Translations under genes and position numbers: made by a program
Shown here: positions 42,917 to 52,629 of the stretch, one piece after another
Numbering within the stretch: the stretch's first letter is position 1
How the letters are laid out: every line of letters begins with the position of its first letter
NCBI RefSeq assembly: GCF_003387375.1
Contig: NZ_QUNG01000017.1
Coordinates: 4,004 to 67,645, forward strand
Source: Marinomonas pollencensis
GTDB taxonomy: Bacteria; Pseudomonadota; Gammaproteobacteria; Pseudomonadales; Marinomonadaceae
Length of the DNA: 63,642 nucleotides
Direction: 5' to 3'
Notes under the pieces: generated by a model
Told to the model about the DNA's origin: nothing
The model's database searches: none
What the model saw: the letters and a program-made list of their open reading frames with translations, nothing else

Positions 42917-44917
42917 ATGCCGTCTCGTAAAGAACTTGCTAACGCCATACGTGCTCTGAGTATGGATGCTGTACAAAAAGCTAACTCAGGCCACCCAGGT
43001 GCCCCAATGGGTATGGCAGACATTGCAGAAGTGCTATGGAACGACTTTCTAAAGCATAACCCAAATAATTCAAAATGGGCTGATCGCGACCGCTTTGTCT
43101 TGTCTAACGGTCATGGCTCTATGTTGATTTATTCTTTGCTACACCTTTCTGGCTACAACTTGCCAATCGAAGAAATCAAACAATTCCGCCAATTACACTC
43201 TAAAACACCTGGTCACCCTGAATACGGTTACACAGATGGCGTTGAAACAACGACTGGTCCTCTAGGCGCTGGTATTAGTAATGCAGTAGGTATGGCAATT
43301 GCTGAGAAAACCCTAGCGGCGCAATTTAACCGAGAAGGCCATGCGATTGTTGATCACAATACTTATTGTTTCCTAGGCGATGGTTGTTTAATGGAAGGTA
43401 TCTCCCATGAAGCATGTTCATTGGCTGGTACGCTAGGTCTTGGCAAATTGGTTGCATTCTGGGATGACAATGGCATTTCTATCGATGGTCATGTTGAAGG
43501 CTGGTTTACCGATGACACGCCGAAGCGTTTTGAGTCTTACGGCTGGCATGTTATTTCAGGCGTAGATGGACACGATCCAGAAGCAATTAAAGCGGCAATC
43601 GAAGCGGCAAAAGCGGAAACGTCTAAACCAACTCTGATTTGCTGCAAGACGATTATCGGTTTTGGTTCTCCAAACAAGTCTGGCAGCCACGACTGTCATG
43701 GTGCGCCACTTGGTGATGCTGAAATCGCCGCTGCACGTGAGTTCCTTGGTTGGAAACACGCACCATTTGAAGTCCCTGCTGATGTTTATGCTGGTTGGGA
43801 TGCAAAAGAAAAAGGTGCTTCTGCTCAAGCAGAGTGGGAAGCTTCTTTTGAGGCCTATAAAGCGGCTTACCCTGAGCTGGCAGCAGAATTTGATCGTCGT
43901 GTGTTAAAAGGTGATCTTCCTGCTGATTTCGAAGAAAAAGCACAAGCTTTCATTCAAGAATGCCAAGACAAGGGCGAAAGCATTGCTAGCCGTAAAGCGT
44001 CACAAAATGCCATTGGCACTTTTGGTGCGATGTTACCTGAATTACTAGGTGGTTCTGCCGATTTAGCGGGTTCTAACTTAACGCTTTGGTCTGGTTCTAA
44101 AGGTATTCAAGACGACGCTGCTGGTAACTACATCTATTACGGTGTACGTGAATTCGGTATGAGTGGCATCATGAACGGTGCGTCGCTACACGGTGGTTTT
44201 ATTAACTACGGTGCGACTTTCATGATGTTTATGGAATACGCACGTAATGCGGTACGTATGTCTGCTCTGATGGGCATTCAAAACGTCTTTGTTTACACCC
44301 ATGACTCCATTGGTCAAGGTGAAGATGGTCCTACGCACCAACCTGTTGAGCAGCTAGCGAATTTACGTATGACACCAAACATGTCTGTTTGGCGTCCATG
44401 TGATGCAGCGGAAACAGCAGTGGCTTGGAAGGCTGCTATCGAGCGTCGTGATGGTCCGACATCTTTGGTATTCTCACGTCAGGGGCTACCAGCACAAGCC
44501 CGTACGGCTGACCAGTTAGCCAATGTTGCTAAGGGTGGTTACGTACTAAAAGATTGCGCTGGTACACCAGAGTTGATCTTGATTGCTACTGGCTCTGAAG
44601 TAGGTTTGGCGATGTCTTCTGCTGAAGCCTTAACGGAGAAAGGTACGAAAGTACGTGTTGTTTCTATGCCTTCAACCACTGTATTTGATGCTCAAGATGC
44701 AGAATACAAAGAGTCTGTATTGCCAAGCACTGTGACTAAGCGTGTAGCGATTGAAGCTGCGCATGTTGATTTCTGGTGCAAATACGTTGGTTTCCAAGGT
44801 GCAACTGTTGGAATGACAACATTCGGCGAATCTGCTCCGGGTGGTGATCTGTTGAAACACTTTGGTTTCACGGTTGATAACGTCGTAGCGACGGCAGAAA
44901 AACTGTTGTCTGCTTAA
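42917..44917 (+). CDS. tkt: Transketolase
   Basis: This 666-residue thiamine-diphosphate enzyme of the pentose phosphate pathway starts [20 protein letters not shown]. It has [18 protein letters not shown] (~24), the thiamine-binding [18 protein letters not shown] (~154), [20 protein letters not shown] (~463) and a C-terminal transketolase domain. The length is typical. It opens the conserved run tkt-epd-pgk-fba and is divergent from metK. Confidence 0.96.
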   Translation: MPSRKELANAIRALSMDAVQKANSGHPGAPMGMADIAEVLWNDFLKHNPNNSKWADRDRFVLSNGHGSMLIYSLLHLSGYNLPIEEIKQFRQLHSKTPGHPEYGYTDGVETTTGPLGAGISNAVGMAIAEKTLAAQFNREGHAIVDHNTYCFLGDGCLMEGISHEACSLAGTLGLGKLVAFWDDNGISIDGHVEGWFTDDTPKRFESYGWHVISGVDGHDPEAIKAAIEAAKAETSKPTLICCKTIIGFGSPNKSGSHDCHGAPLGDAEIAAAREFLGWKHAPFEVPADVYAGWDAKEKGASAQAEWEASFEAYKAAYPELAAEFDRRVLKGDLPADFEEKAQAFIQECQDKGESIASRKASQNAIGTFGAMLPELLGGSADLAGSNLTLWSGSKGIQDDAAGNYIYYGVREFGMSGIMNGASLHGGFINYGATFMMFMEYARNAVRMSALMGIQNVFVYTHDSIGQGEDGPTHQPVEQLANLRMTPNMSVWRPCDAAETAVAWKAAIERRDGPTSLVFSRQGLPAQARTADQLANVAKGGYVLKDCAGTPELILIATGSEVGLAMSSAEALTEKGTKVRVVSMPSTTVFDAQDAEYKESVLPSTVTKRVAIEAAHVDFWCKYVGFQGATVGMTTFGESAPGGDLLKHFGFTVDNVVATAEKLLSA

Positions 44918-44931
44918 GTGTTACGTTAAGC

Positions 44932-44966
44932 AAAAGAGGCGCGCCGATCAGCGCGCCTCTTTTTTC
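44932..44966 (+). terminator. Strong terminator after tkt
   Basis: AAAGAGGCGCGC pairs with GCGCGCCTCTTT, CGATCA between them, followed by T-runs. It separates tkt from epd. Confidence 0.92.
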
Positions 44967-45017
44967 TACTGTTTGTGAAGGGCAATAACACGCCTTTTAT
45001 TGTGATGAAGTAGGGCT

Positions 45018-46037
45018 ATGTTACGAGTTGCAATCAATGGTTATGGTCGAATAGGGCGCTCTGTATTACGCGCTTTATATGAAAACGGCTACCGTGATCA
45101 CCTTCAGGTGGTGGCGATCAATGAATTGTCTGATATTGAGACAATGAGCTATCTTACGCGCTATGACACAACGCATGGGCGATTCCCCAAGCCTGTAAAC
45201 ACCCGCAATAACTCACTGCTAATTGGCGATGATGAAATCCATTGCTTTCATTGCGAAACGCCTGATTTATTGGCGTGGGATGCATTGAATGTTGATATGG
45301 TATTGGAGTGTTCTGGGAGTTTTTCTGAGCGCGAAGGCGCGCAAAATTATCTAGATGCAGGGGTACCCCGTCTATTACTTTCCCAACCTGCTGCCGCGGA
45401 TGTGGATGCGACAATTGTCTTTGGATTCAATCAACATCAAGTGACTGCTGAGCACTCCATCGTGTCGGCGGCTTCATGCACGACAAATTGTTTGATTCCT
45501 GTGTTAGATACGATTAAAGCATTTGCAGGGGTTGAACATGGCGTTGCGCAGACGATTCATTCGGCGATGAATGACCAGCCGGTGATCGATGGTTATAACC
45601 CGAAAGATTTGCGTTTAACTCGCTCCGCTTTAAGTTCAATTATCCCTGTTAATACCGGCTTATCCCGCGGTATTGCCCGCTTGATGCCTGAGTTAGAAGG
45701 AAAAATTGGTTGCAATGCCGTACGAGTACCGACGTTAAATGTTTCTGCGATTGACTTGGTTTTACGTACAGAAAATGCAGTGACCAAGGAAGAGATTAAT
45801 CAGCAATTACAGCAAGCTGCGACCTTGAAGTATGCTGGTTTGCTTGGTTTTACCAATGAGCCTCATGCGTCGGTGGATTTTAACCATGATCCGCGCTCGG
45901 TGATTATTGATGGCACACAAACCCATGTTATTGATGGGCGTATGGTAAAGCTATTATGCTGGTTTGATAATGAATGGGGCTATGCCAACCGTATGTTGGA
46001 TGTGGCCAAACATTGGGCTGATGTCATCATCAGATAA
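45018..46037 (+). CDS. epd: Erythrose-4-phosphate dehydrogenase (GAPDH family)
   Basis: This 339-residue NAD-dependent dehydrogenase has a Rossmann N-terminus (VAINGYGRIGRSVLRALYEN), the catalytic cysteine in SAASCTTNCL (~153) and a C-terminal WFDNEWGYANRMLDVAKHW. Details such as VVAINELSDIETMSYLTRYD and IHSAMNDQPVIDGYNP favour Epd over glycolytic GapA. It sits between tkt and pgk as in many gammaproteobacteria. Epd feeds erythrose 4-phosphate towards pyridoxal 5'-phosphate; some glycolytic activity is possible. Confidence 0.9.
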   Translation: MLRVAINGYGRIGRSVLRALYENGYRDHLQVVAINELSDIETMSYLTRYDTTHGRFPKPVNTRNNSLLIGDDEIHCFHCETPDLLAWDALNVDMVLECSGSFSEREGAQNYLDAGVPRLLLSQPAAADVDATIVFGFNQHQVTAEHSIVSAASCTTNCLIPVLDTIKAFAGVEHGVAQTIHSAMNDQPVIDGYNPKDLRLTRSALSSIIPVNTGLSRGIARLMPELEGKIGCNAVRVPTLNVSAIDLVLRTENAVTKEEINQQLQQAATLKYAGLLGFTNEPHASVDFNHDPRSVIIDGTQTHVIDGRMVKLLCWFDNEWGYANRMLDVAKHWADVIIR

Positions 46038-46087
46038 TGTTTCTAAAATTCGATGTTTATAGCTGTTAAATGACGAGGAAATCGTGC

Positions 46088-47251
46088 ATGACCGTAATTA
46101 AAATGAAAGAACTGGAATTGGCTGACAAGCGCGTACTTATTCGTGAAGATCTCAATGTACCAGTGAAAGATGGCAAGGTGACAAGCGATGCGCGAATTCG
46201 TGCCGCATTGCCAACCATTAAGTGGGCATTAGAAGCGGGTGCGAAAGTCATGGTGATGTCTCACCTAGGGCGCCCAACGGAAGGTCAGTATGAAGAAGCC
46301 TACTCGCTTCAACCGGTCGCGACACACCTGTCTAGTTTGCTCGGCCAAGAAGTGCCACTTATAAAAGATTGGCTGGATGGCGTCGAGGTTGCAGCGGGAC
46401 AATTAGTGCTTGTTGAGAACGTGCGCTTTAATGTGGGTGAGAAAAAAGACGATGACGAATTAGCGCAGAAAATGGCGGCCTTGTGTGATGTGTTTGTAAT
46501 GGATGCATTTGGTACTGCTCACCGTGCGCAAGCATCAACGCATGGGGTGGCGAAGTTTGCTCCAGTGGCGTGTGCGGGTCCGTTGCTCGCTAATGAGCTA
46601 GAGGCGTTAGAAAAAGCATTGGCAACCCCAGCGCGCCCAATGGCAGCAATTGTTGGGGGCTCTAAAGTTTCTACTAAGCTGACTGTGCTTGAATCTTTGT
46701 CAGACAAAGTGGATCAGCTTATTGTGGGGGGTGGGATTGCAAATACCTTCTTAGCTGCTGCAGGTTACCCGATTGGTAAGTCTTTATATGAAGAAGATTT
46801 GATTCCACAAGCCAAAGCCTTGATGGCAAAAACCAGTATTCCATTACCAGAAGATGTGGTGGTTGCAACCGCGTTTTCAGCAGATGCCGAAGCCATCATT
46901 AAAGACGCCAAAGATGTGGCTCCTGATGATATGATTTTGGATATCGGGCCAAAAGCGGGAGCTGCTTTTGCCGCCTTGCTCGAAAGTTCACAGACGATTA
47001 TCTGGAACGGCCCTGTCGGTGTGTTTGAGTTTGACCAATTTGGCAGTGGCACGAAAGCATTAGCAATGGCGATCGCCAAGAGCGAAGGTTTTTCTATTGC
47101 TGGTGGTGGTGATACGTTAGCCGCTGTTGATAAGTATGATATTACGGATCATGTTTCTTATATTTCGACAGGTGGCGGTGCATTTCTTGAATTTGTTGAA
47201 GGAAAAGTGCTTCCAGCGGTTGCCATGCTAGAGAGTCGCGCGCAAAATTAG
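46088..47251 (+). CDS. pgk: Phosphoglycerate kinase
   Basis: This 387-residue enzyme interconverts 1,3-bisphosphoglycerate and 3-phosphoglycerate with ATP formation. Motifs are [37 protein letters not shown], the hinge [18 protein letters not shown] and, near residue 335, [14 protein letters not shown]. The start at 46088 ([10 protein letters not shown]) follows an AGGAAA site; the ATG 18 bases earlier was rejected. It lies 50 bases after epd and probably shares its transcript. Confidence 0.96.
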   Translation: MTVIKMKELELADKRVLIREDLNVPVKDGKVTSDARIRAALPTIKWALEAGAKVMVMSHLGRPTEGQYEEAYSLQPVATHLSSLLGQEVPLIKDWLDGVEVAAGQLVLVENVRFNVGEKKDDDELAQKMAALCDVFVMDAFGTAHRAQASTHGVAKFAPVACAGPLLANELEALEKALATPARPMAAIVGGSKVSTKLTVLESLSDKVDQLIVGGGIANTFLAAAGYPIGKSLYEEDLIPQAKALMAKTSIPLPEDVVVATAFSADAEAIIKDAKDVAPDDMILDIGPKAGAAFAALLESSQTIIWNGPVGVFEFDQFGSGTKALAMAIAKSEGFSIAGGGDTLAAVDKYDITDHVSYISTGGGAFLEFVEGKVLPAVAMLESRAQN

Positions 47252-47282
47252 TACGATAGAACGACAAAAAACGTTCATTATA

Positions 47283-47500
47283 ATAAAGGCGTAAAGCCAA
47301 TCACGTTGACCGGATCGTTTAGATGATGAGTTAACGGATAATAAAACCAGAGAGTGACTAATCTCGGCACATGTGTCGAGAATGACAATAACGATAAGGC
47401 GTAAGCCACATGTCGCTAGTAATAGCGTCTATGAAAAAATAAATAACCAGAGAGTTCGCCATAACTCCGTCTTCTATGATGTTCATAGAGGATTATTGTC
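47283..47500 (+). repeat. Tandem pair of structured ~100-base units between pgk and fba
   Basis: Two imperfect units share the same order of elements: ATAA(A)GGCGTAA(A)GCC (47288-47298 and 47398-47407), a variable hairpin, an A-rich stretch, then the identical ACCAGAGAGT (47346-47355 and 47446-47455), then another variable hairpin (TCTCG...CGAGA around 47363-47382; TCTATGA...TCATAGA around 47473-47490). Conserved short motifs with variable paired regions suggest a structured RNA in the fba leader, possibly a tandem aptamer or protein-binding sites. No class known to me matches. Confidence 0.55.
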
Positions 47501-47515
47501 AGAGGAAAACCTTTT

Positions 47516-48583
47516 ATGCCTTTAATTAGTATGCGTCAATTGTTAGATCATGCGGCTGAGCACAGCTATGGTCTTCCTGCTTTTAATGTGAATAACATGG
47601 AGCAGGTTAAAGCCATTATGGAAGCCGCCAATGAGGTGAATTCTCCTGTTATCATGCAGGCCTCTGCAGGAGCGCGTAAATACGCAGGGTCTCACTTCCT
47701 TCGCCACCTTATTGCGGCGGCTATTGAAGACTTTCCGCATATCCCAGTTGTGATGCATCAGGATCACGGCACGTCACCTGCAATTTGCCAGCGTTCGATC
47801 CAGCTAGGGTTTTCATCCGTTATGATGGATGGCTCTTTAATGGCAGATGGTAAGACGCCAGCCAGTTATGATTACAATGTGGACGTGACACGCCGTACGG
47901 TTGAGTTTGCTCATGCTTGTGGTGTTTCTGTTGAGGGTGAGTTGGGCGTGCTAGGCTCATTAGAAACAGGCCAAGCAGGTGAAGAAGATGGCGTGGGTGC
48001 TGAAGGCATTTTGTCCCATGATCAGATGCTAACCGATCCTCAAGAAGCGGTTGATTTTGTTAATGCAACGGGCATTGATGCATTGGCTGTTGCGATCGGC
48101 ACAAGTCACGGTGCTTACAAGTTCACTCGTCCACCGACTGGAGACATTCTAGATATCGAGCGTATCGCGAAGATTGTAGACCTGTTACCTAATACTCATA
48201 TTGTGTTGCACGGCTCTTCTTCTGTGCCGCAAGATTGGTTAGAAATCATTAATGAGTTTGGTGGTGACATTCCAGAAACTTATGGTGTTCCAGTTGAAGA
48301 GATTGTGAAAGCCATTCGCTATGGTGTTCGTAAGGTCAATATCGATACAGACTTACGTCTAGCGGCAACGGGTGCAATTCGTCGTAGTCTTGCTGAGCAC
48401 AAAGGCAATTTTGACCCTCGTAAGTATTTGACTGAAAGCATTAAAGCGATGAAGGCTGTGTGTATTGATCGCTATGAAGCTTTTGGTTGTGCTGGCCAAG
48501 CATCTCGAATCCATACTATGGATCTTGAGGAGATGGCGGTACGTTATGAGCGTGGTGAGTATCTAAATGGTCGTAATTTCTAA
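47516..48583 (+). CDS. fba: Fructose-bisphosphate aldolase, class II
   Basis: This 355-residue zinc enzyme splits or forms fructose 1,6-bisphosphate. It begins [20 protein letters not shown]. Metal and active-site segments are [11 protein letters not shown] (~82), [14 protein letters not shown] (~142), [10 protein letters not shown] (~198), [11 protein letters not shown] (~235) and [16 protein letters not shown] (~283). The C-terminal part has the longer form seen in Calvin-cycle-type aldolases of proteobacteria. The long structured gap after pgk suggests separate control. Confidence 0.95.
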   Translation: MPLISMRQLLDHAAEHSYGLPAFNVNNMEQVKAIMEAANEVNSPVIMQASAGARKYAGSHFLRHLIAAAIEDFPHIPVVMHQDHGTSPAICQRSIQLGFSSVMMDGSLMADGKTPASYDYNVDVTRRTVEFAHACGVSVEGELGVLGSLETGQAGEEDGVGAEGILSHDQMLTDPQEAVDFVNATGIDALAVAIGTSHGAYKFTRPPTGDILDIERIAKIVDLLPNTHIVLHGSSSVPQDWLEIINEFGGDIPETYGVPVEEIVKAIRYGVRKVNIDTDLRLAATGAIRRSLAEHKGNFDPRKYLTESIKAMKAVCIDRYEAFGCAGQASRIHTMDLEEMAVRYERGEYLNGRNF

Positions 48584-48653
48584 TTGAGACCACAGTGTAA
48601 TGGCGGCAAGGGCAATTGTTTTACGCTTTTTATTAAATAATTTAAAAAAAGTG

Positions 48654-48681
48654 TTGACCAGAAAAATGATTTGCCTATAAT
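48654..48681 (+). promoter_or_regulatory. Promoter of the tRNA-Leu gene
   Basis: TTGACC (-35, 48654-48659) and a perfect TATAAT (-10, 48676-48681) are spaced 16 bases apart. The GC-rich discriminator GCTCGCC after the -10 is typical of stringently controlled stable-RNA promoters. Confidence 0.88.
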
Positions 48682-48695
48682 GCTCGCCATTCCTT

Positions 48696-48780
48696 GCGGG
48701 AGTGGTGGAATTGGTAGACACGCTGGATTTAGGTTCCAGTGCTTCACGGCGTGAGAGTTCGAGTCTCTCCTTCCGCACCA
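48696..48780 (+). tRNA. tRNA-Leu, anticodon UAG
   Basis: This 85-base tRNA includes an encoded CCA end. The acceptor GCGGGAG pairs with CTTCCGC (one G-T pair). The anticodon stem CTGGA/TCCAG encloses the loop TTTAGGT, so the anticodon is TAG (reads CUN). A long variable arm (TGCTTCACGGCG region) and the T-arm GAGAGTTCGAGTCTCTC confirm a class II leucine tRNA. It has its own promoter and terminator. Confidence 0.95.
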
Positions 48781-48786
48781 TATTTT

Positions 48787-48818
48787 AAAAAAAGCTGACT
48801 TTATGTCGGCTTTTTTTA
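48787..48818 (+). terminator. Terminator after tRNA-Leu
   Basis: AAAAAGCTGAC pairs with GTCGGCTTTTT (one G-T pair) around TTTAT, with a T-run following. Confidence 0.88.
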
Positions 48819-48955
48819 TGTCTAAAATTTGTCTCAACGGCAATTCATTCGTATTTTCTCTGGTGATCGCTTGTGTTGCTTGGTGATACCGCTTATCTTT
48901 TTTGTTGCTTACTTTTAATACGGCTTCTTTTATAGAGGCGTTATCGGATCAAATA

Positions 48956-50047
48956 ATGCGACGACTACCTTTCAAGCTGTTTGTAATCGTTATGATTGGC
49001 TGGCTAATCCCTTTACAAGCCGCTAACGTACAGTCGTTTACGATGGACAGCCATCACTTTTATTCTTTATTTCCCGCTCAACAATCACTTAGTGAGCAGT
49101 TTTCTGCTGTGATCAACGCGCCACCTGACCCTGTCGATATTCTTCAACGTCGCCCCGTACATATCACGATATTATTGTTTGGGCGTGCCAATAATCTGAA
49201 GAATCTCTCTCTGGTTGATGCTGCTCAACGCCGCTTAAATGAACTAAAAATAGACTATCGCCTAGAGACGGTTTATGGAAAACGAAATCATTATGATGTG
49301 ATCGAATATGAAAAGTTAAAACGCTCTCGCCCTGATTATGTGGTGATGACTGAGCTGGATATGGTGCAAAGTCGCTACATCGAGCAGTTGCTTCGCGATA
49401 CACATGTCAAAGTGATCTTTTATGATATGGCGACGCCTTTGTCTAATTGGCAGTACCATGCCCCTTTTATGTATGTTGGCTTCGATAAGATAAAAGTCGT
49501 CAATATGCTGGTTAGTTACCTGCATCGTCAGTTGCCTGCGAAGGCTAAAATTGCGGCTTTCTTAGCAGACTCCAGTGCGTTAGGGGACCTTAGGTGTGAT
49601 GCCTTTCTAGACGCCATGGCTGCCCTAAATCGGCCAATTCAGAGCATTCAAACAATGGACAGTACGCGCCAAAGTGGGCGTGCTGCGGCGCGTGTTTTAC
49701 TAGAAGCAAAGTCAGTCGATTTTATTTTCAGCTGTACGCAAAATATTTCAGATGGTGTGGTCTCTGCACTAAAGGAATTTCCTAACCAAAAGGTACGCAC
49801 CAATAGTTGGGGTTTTTCGGATAACGAATTGTCTAATTTGACCAGTCAGCGAGTATTGGTCAGTACTTTATTTCGCTGGGACGATCTGGCCATTGCTATT
49901 GCTGAAGGCATAAAAAGCGACATTGAAGGCGAGCCTGTTCCTAAGCTCTACATGGCGAGAGCTTCTTTAATATCGTCGGGTTTGGACCTAGATAGCTTGA
50001 AACTACTTATTGGTCGAGCGTATCGATATTCAGGGGAAGGGTTGTGA
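48956..50047 (+). CDS. LuxP-like periplasmic receptor
   Basis: This 363-residue protein has a signal peptide (MRRLPFKLFVIVMIGWLIPL, cut near QAA) and a sugar-binding-type periplasmic fold. Against my recollection of Vibrio LuxP it aligns along its length: FYSLFPAQQSLSEQF and the QRRPVHITIL segment at the N-terminus, MATPLSNWQYHAPFMYVGFD in the middle, and EGEPVPKLY and a final RAYRYS at the C-terminus. LuxP binds AI-2 and controls the sensor LuxQ. Of its recalled ligand contacts, the arginine in GDLRCDAF and the tryptophan in NSWG are kept, while those in the first loop (Q, S, W) and the asparagine before the T-P step are not. The ligand may therefore differ. The start at 48956 was chosen for the signal peptide. 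It overlaps the next gene by four bases. Confidence 0.8.
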   Translation: MRRLPFKLFVIVMIGWLIPLQAANVQSFTMDSHHFYSLFPAQQSLSEQFSAVINAPPDPVDILQRRPVHITILLFGRANNLKNLSLVDAAQRRLNELKIDYRLETVYGKRNHYDVIEYEKLKRSRPDYVVMTELDMVQSRYIEQLLRDTHVKVIFYDMATPLSNWQYHAPFMYVGFDKIKVVNMLVSYLHRQLPAKAKIAAFLADSSALGDLRCDAFLDAMAALNRPIQSIQTMDSTRQSGRAAARVLLEAKSVDFIFSCTQNISDGVVSALKEFPNQKVRTNSWGFSDNELSNLTSQRVLVSTLFRWDDLAIAIAEGIKSDIEGEPVPKLYMARASLISSGLDLDSLKLLIGRAYRYSGEGL

Positions 50048-52629
50048 AAGAAGCCATCAGCCTACAAAAAACGGCGTTCTATCGCATACTGCTGTTGTTT
50101 GTTTTAGTGTTTGTGCTCATTGGCTTTGTGTCCATTTTAGCGATAGAAGGCGTCACTCGTCATGCTGAGAAATCGAACTTATTGGTTCGTAGTCATGTTG
50201 TTGAGCAAGGCTTAAATAGCTATTTAACCCGAGCCGAATATGAAATGGGCTATATTAGCCAAGATTTGGTGTTGGGTGACTATCAGCCTGGCCATGAGTT
50301 AGACATGTTATTTTCCCATCATGAGGTGCTCTTCTTCGGTGGACTGGATTTTTTCTACATCAACTGGGAAAAGCGCAAAGGGGCGACCGATCCAAGGGCG
50401 CGGGTGTATACCCAAAGTAATTTGTCTGAATTATTAGTTCACGGAAAAATTAATCGTTGGGTCAAGGTCGTCACAACGGATGACGCGATTCTTTTAATGT
50501 ATAAGAAAAAGTTGCTGTCTAAGAGCCGAGAGTTGCTTGGGTATCTTTATGGCTTTATCTCTTTAAACAATAACCTCACCTTAGCCAGTGAGTTATTAGG
50601 TGGCGCAAAAGCAGATCTAGTCAGTCTATATGACAGTGAAACAGGGGCTTTGTTATTACAAGAAAGCCTGGTTGGTTTTGACCCTACTGATAGCGTTGTG
50701 TCTGTGATGAGCGATATTGAGGCGCCGGTATATGGTAGCCAGTTTCGTTTGAGCCTGTCGAAGCACGTGCCTATATCTGACTCTATCTTATCGGCTTGGA
50801 TAAAGGTTTTAGCGTTTGTTCTTCTGGTTCTTGTTGGTCTTTATGGCTTCTTGGTATTTTTGGTGAAGCGGCTTGTTTTTAGTCCCATCAGCATGATTGC
50901 TCAGTTCCCTGAAAACGATCAAACAATATACACTGAATTACAACCTATTCAGACCAAAAGTTTACAATACCGTGGCCTTCTCACTGCCAAAGAGAGTCGT
51001 TTTCAATTGCTGTTGGAGGCGACTCATACGGCCATCATTTTTTGTAATGAAATGGCGGAGGTTGAAGAAATAAATCACGATGCTATTCGCCTTTTTCCCC
51101 AGTACCAAAATACCCGAACGATTTTCGATTTTATGCCGATCTCCTGCCATAAAGCGATTCAAGAAGTATTGAAGGGCGGTGTTGGTATCGCTTTTGAGCT
51201 GACTCTGAGCCAGTTAAATAAGATCTATTATTGGCGTGCTCATGCATTTATTAATGAAAATGGCTTTCGAAGTATTGTACTGGTGGGGCGTGATACAACG
51301 TTAGAGAAACGACTGTCTTGGCAGCTTGAGCAATTAAAACCGTCACCGCTCGATTTGAATCAGAAGCTGGAAGTCGAAGTCTTAATTAGTGAGATGACAC
51401 AGTTGGCGCAGTTACCACGCCATTTACCTGTTGGTTATTTGCAAGGTTGGCTAGGCCTTGTAGTTGAAACGTTAGAAGGGATTCAGATCTCAGACAAAGT
51501 GACAGAGCAGATGTCAGTTGGGCAGTTGTTAAGTCAGGAAAGCCATTATATTTTGCATAAGCTTGGGTTAACCGCATCTTCTTTGCAGATTGATTGTCCG
51601 GTGGAGTCTGGCGCAGTGGTAGTGACGGTTAATCGTCATGTAAAAAGCTTACTGCACCTGGTGTTCATGATGGCAATCAGTAATACCAGCCAGGACAAAA
51701 GTATCAACATTCGCTTTCAAACTGGGGTTTTGGAAATTGTCGTGAACAATGACATGGTGTCACGACCTTTCTTTCAGTGGGTGTCCATGGCGGTGTTGAA
51801 GTCGCTTTCTGGGCAATACCATAAACTGCGTGATCATGGCTTACGTATCCATGTTCCATTCGAGTTGTATGCAAAAGAAAATGGCGCATTGTCTAGTGGA
51901 TTAGTGGTTGCTTGGGTCATCAACGACTATCCTGATCCAGAGAGGGTCAAGCAAAGCTTATTGCGTTTGGGCGTGCAGCTTAAGGTCTTTTTATCAGGTG
52001 AAGACTTTTTTATACAAGCCGCGTCAGTGGAGCGTTTTGATAGCATTATTATTGGTTGTGGTCAGGCGTTAGAAGAACAATTGTCCATGGTTGCAGAATT
52101 GGAGTCCCAATATAACCGTTCTCAACTGCCACTTATTTGTTTAAATGCACAAGCTGTTGAACTTGGCGATTATGATGTGATTTCAATAACGAGTAGCGTG
52201 TTTGATTACGCTCTTCACCAAGCTCTACTGAAGACAACTCAACGTAACGCAATTGTGCCAGCCGATGTTGAGTTACAAGGTGTATCTTGGCTAGTGGTCG
52301 GCGGCAGTCGAGTGGCTAAAGCTATTTTGTTTGCGGAGTTAGAGCAGCGTTCTGTTTCGGCTCAATGGTTAGAAGATCTTTCTGAATACGATAGCGTATT
52401 GCCTTACCACTCAGATGCCGTGATCATTTTATTGGAGCCGCAAGCCAGTAGTGTATTAATGCGGGTTCAAAATCATTACCCCCAAGTGCGCTGTTTGACG
52501 GTGCAAGATTGGCTAGAAAGACCGCAACATGTCGTATTATTTGAAATGAGTTTCCCTTATACAGGGGAGCAAATAAGTGCATTGAAGGAGTTCATTCAAT
52601 GCCAATTATTAGGAGAAATAGATGAGTAA
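50044..52629 (+). CDS. LuxQ-like hybrid sensor with degenerate kinase and receiver domains
   Basis: This 861-residue membrane protein has membrane segments at ~13-36 and ~252-274. A periplasmic domain lies between them; its segment 150-205 (LGYLYGFISLNNNLTLASEL) recalls the LuxQ periplasmic domain. A PAS domain follows (~315-420). The histidine-kinase part is eroded: no H-E-x-x-T/N-P box is seen (nearest PRHLPVGYL, ~458-466), the N-box reads LHLVFMMAISNTS without its asparagine, and D-x-G-x-G is replaced by VVNNDMVSR, although fold-like segments (AVLKSLSG...GLRIHVPF) remain. Two receiver-like domains (~618-730, ~746-855) lack the phosphoacceptor aspartate. The start is GTG at 50044 (GTGA overlap with the receptor gene). 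The frame is intact over its full length, which argues for function as a pseudokinase. Confidence 0.75.
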   Translation: MKEAISLQKTAFYRILLLFVLVFVLIGFVSILAIEGVTRHAEKSNLLVRSHVVEQGLNSYLTRAEYEMGYISQDLVLGDYQPGHELDMLFSHHEVLFFGGLDFFYINWEKRKGATDPRARVYTQSNLSELLVHGKINRWVKVVTTDDAILLMYKKKLLSKSRELLGYLYGFISLNNNLTLASELLGGAKADLVSLYDSETGALLLQESLVGFDPTDSVVSVMSDIEAPVYGSQFRLSLSKHVPISDSILSAWIKVLAFVLLVLVGLYGFLVFLVKRLVFSPISMIAQFPENDQTIYTELQPIQTKSLQYRGLLTAKESRFQLLLEATHTAIIFCNEMAEVEEINHDAIRLFPQYQNTRTIFDFMPISCHKAIQEVLKGGVGIAFELTLSQLNKIYYWRAHAFINENGFRSIVLVGRDTTLEKRLSWQLEQLKPSPLDLNQKLEVEVLISEMTQLAQLPRHLPVGYLQGWLGLVVETLEGIQISDKVTEQMSVGQLLSQESHYILHKLGLTASSLQIDCPVESGAVVVTVNRHVKSLLHLVFMMAISNTSQDKSINIRFQTGVLEIVVNNDMVSRPFFQWVSMAVLKSLSGQYHKLRDHGLRIHVPFELYAKENGALSSGLVVAWVINDYPDPERVKQSLLRLGVQLKVFLSGEDFFIQAASVERFDSIIIGCGQALEEQLSMVAELESQYNRSQLPLICLNAQAVELGDYDVISITSSVFDYALHQALLKTTQRNAIVPADVELQGVSWLVVGGSRVAKAILFAELEQRSVSAQWLEDLSEYDSVLPYHSDAVIILLEPQASSVLMRVQNHYPQVRCLTVQDWLERPQHVVLFEMSFPYTGEQISALKEFIQCQLLGEIDE

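Noticed and set aside
47283..47500. Glycine or c-di-GMP riboswitch in the pgk-fba gap
   Set aside because: Tandem layout and a GGCGTAAAGCC motif prompted the idea, but the conserved cores of both classes are missing.
50044..52629. Ordinary active hybrid histidine kinase
   Set aside because: H-box, N-box, D-x-G-x-G and receiver aspartates could not be found in the expected positions.
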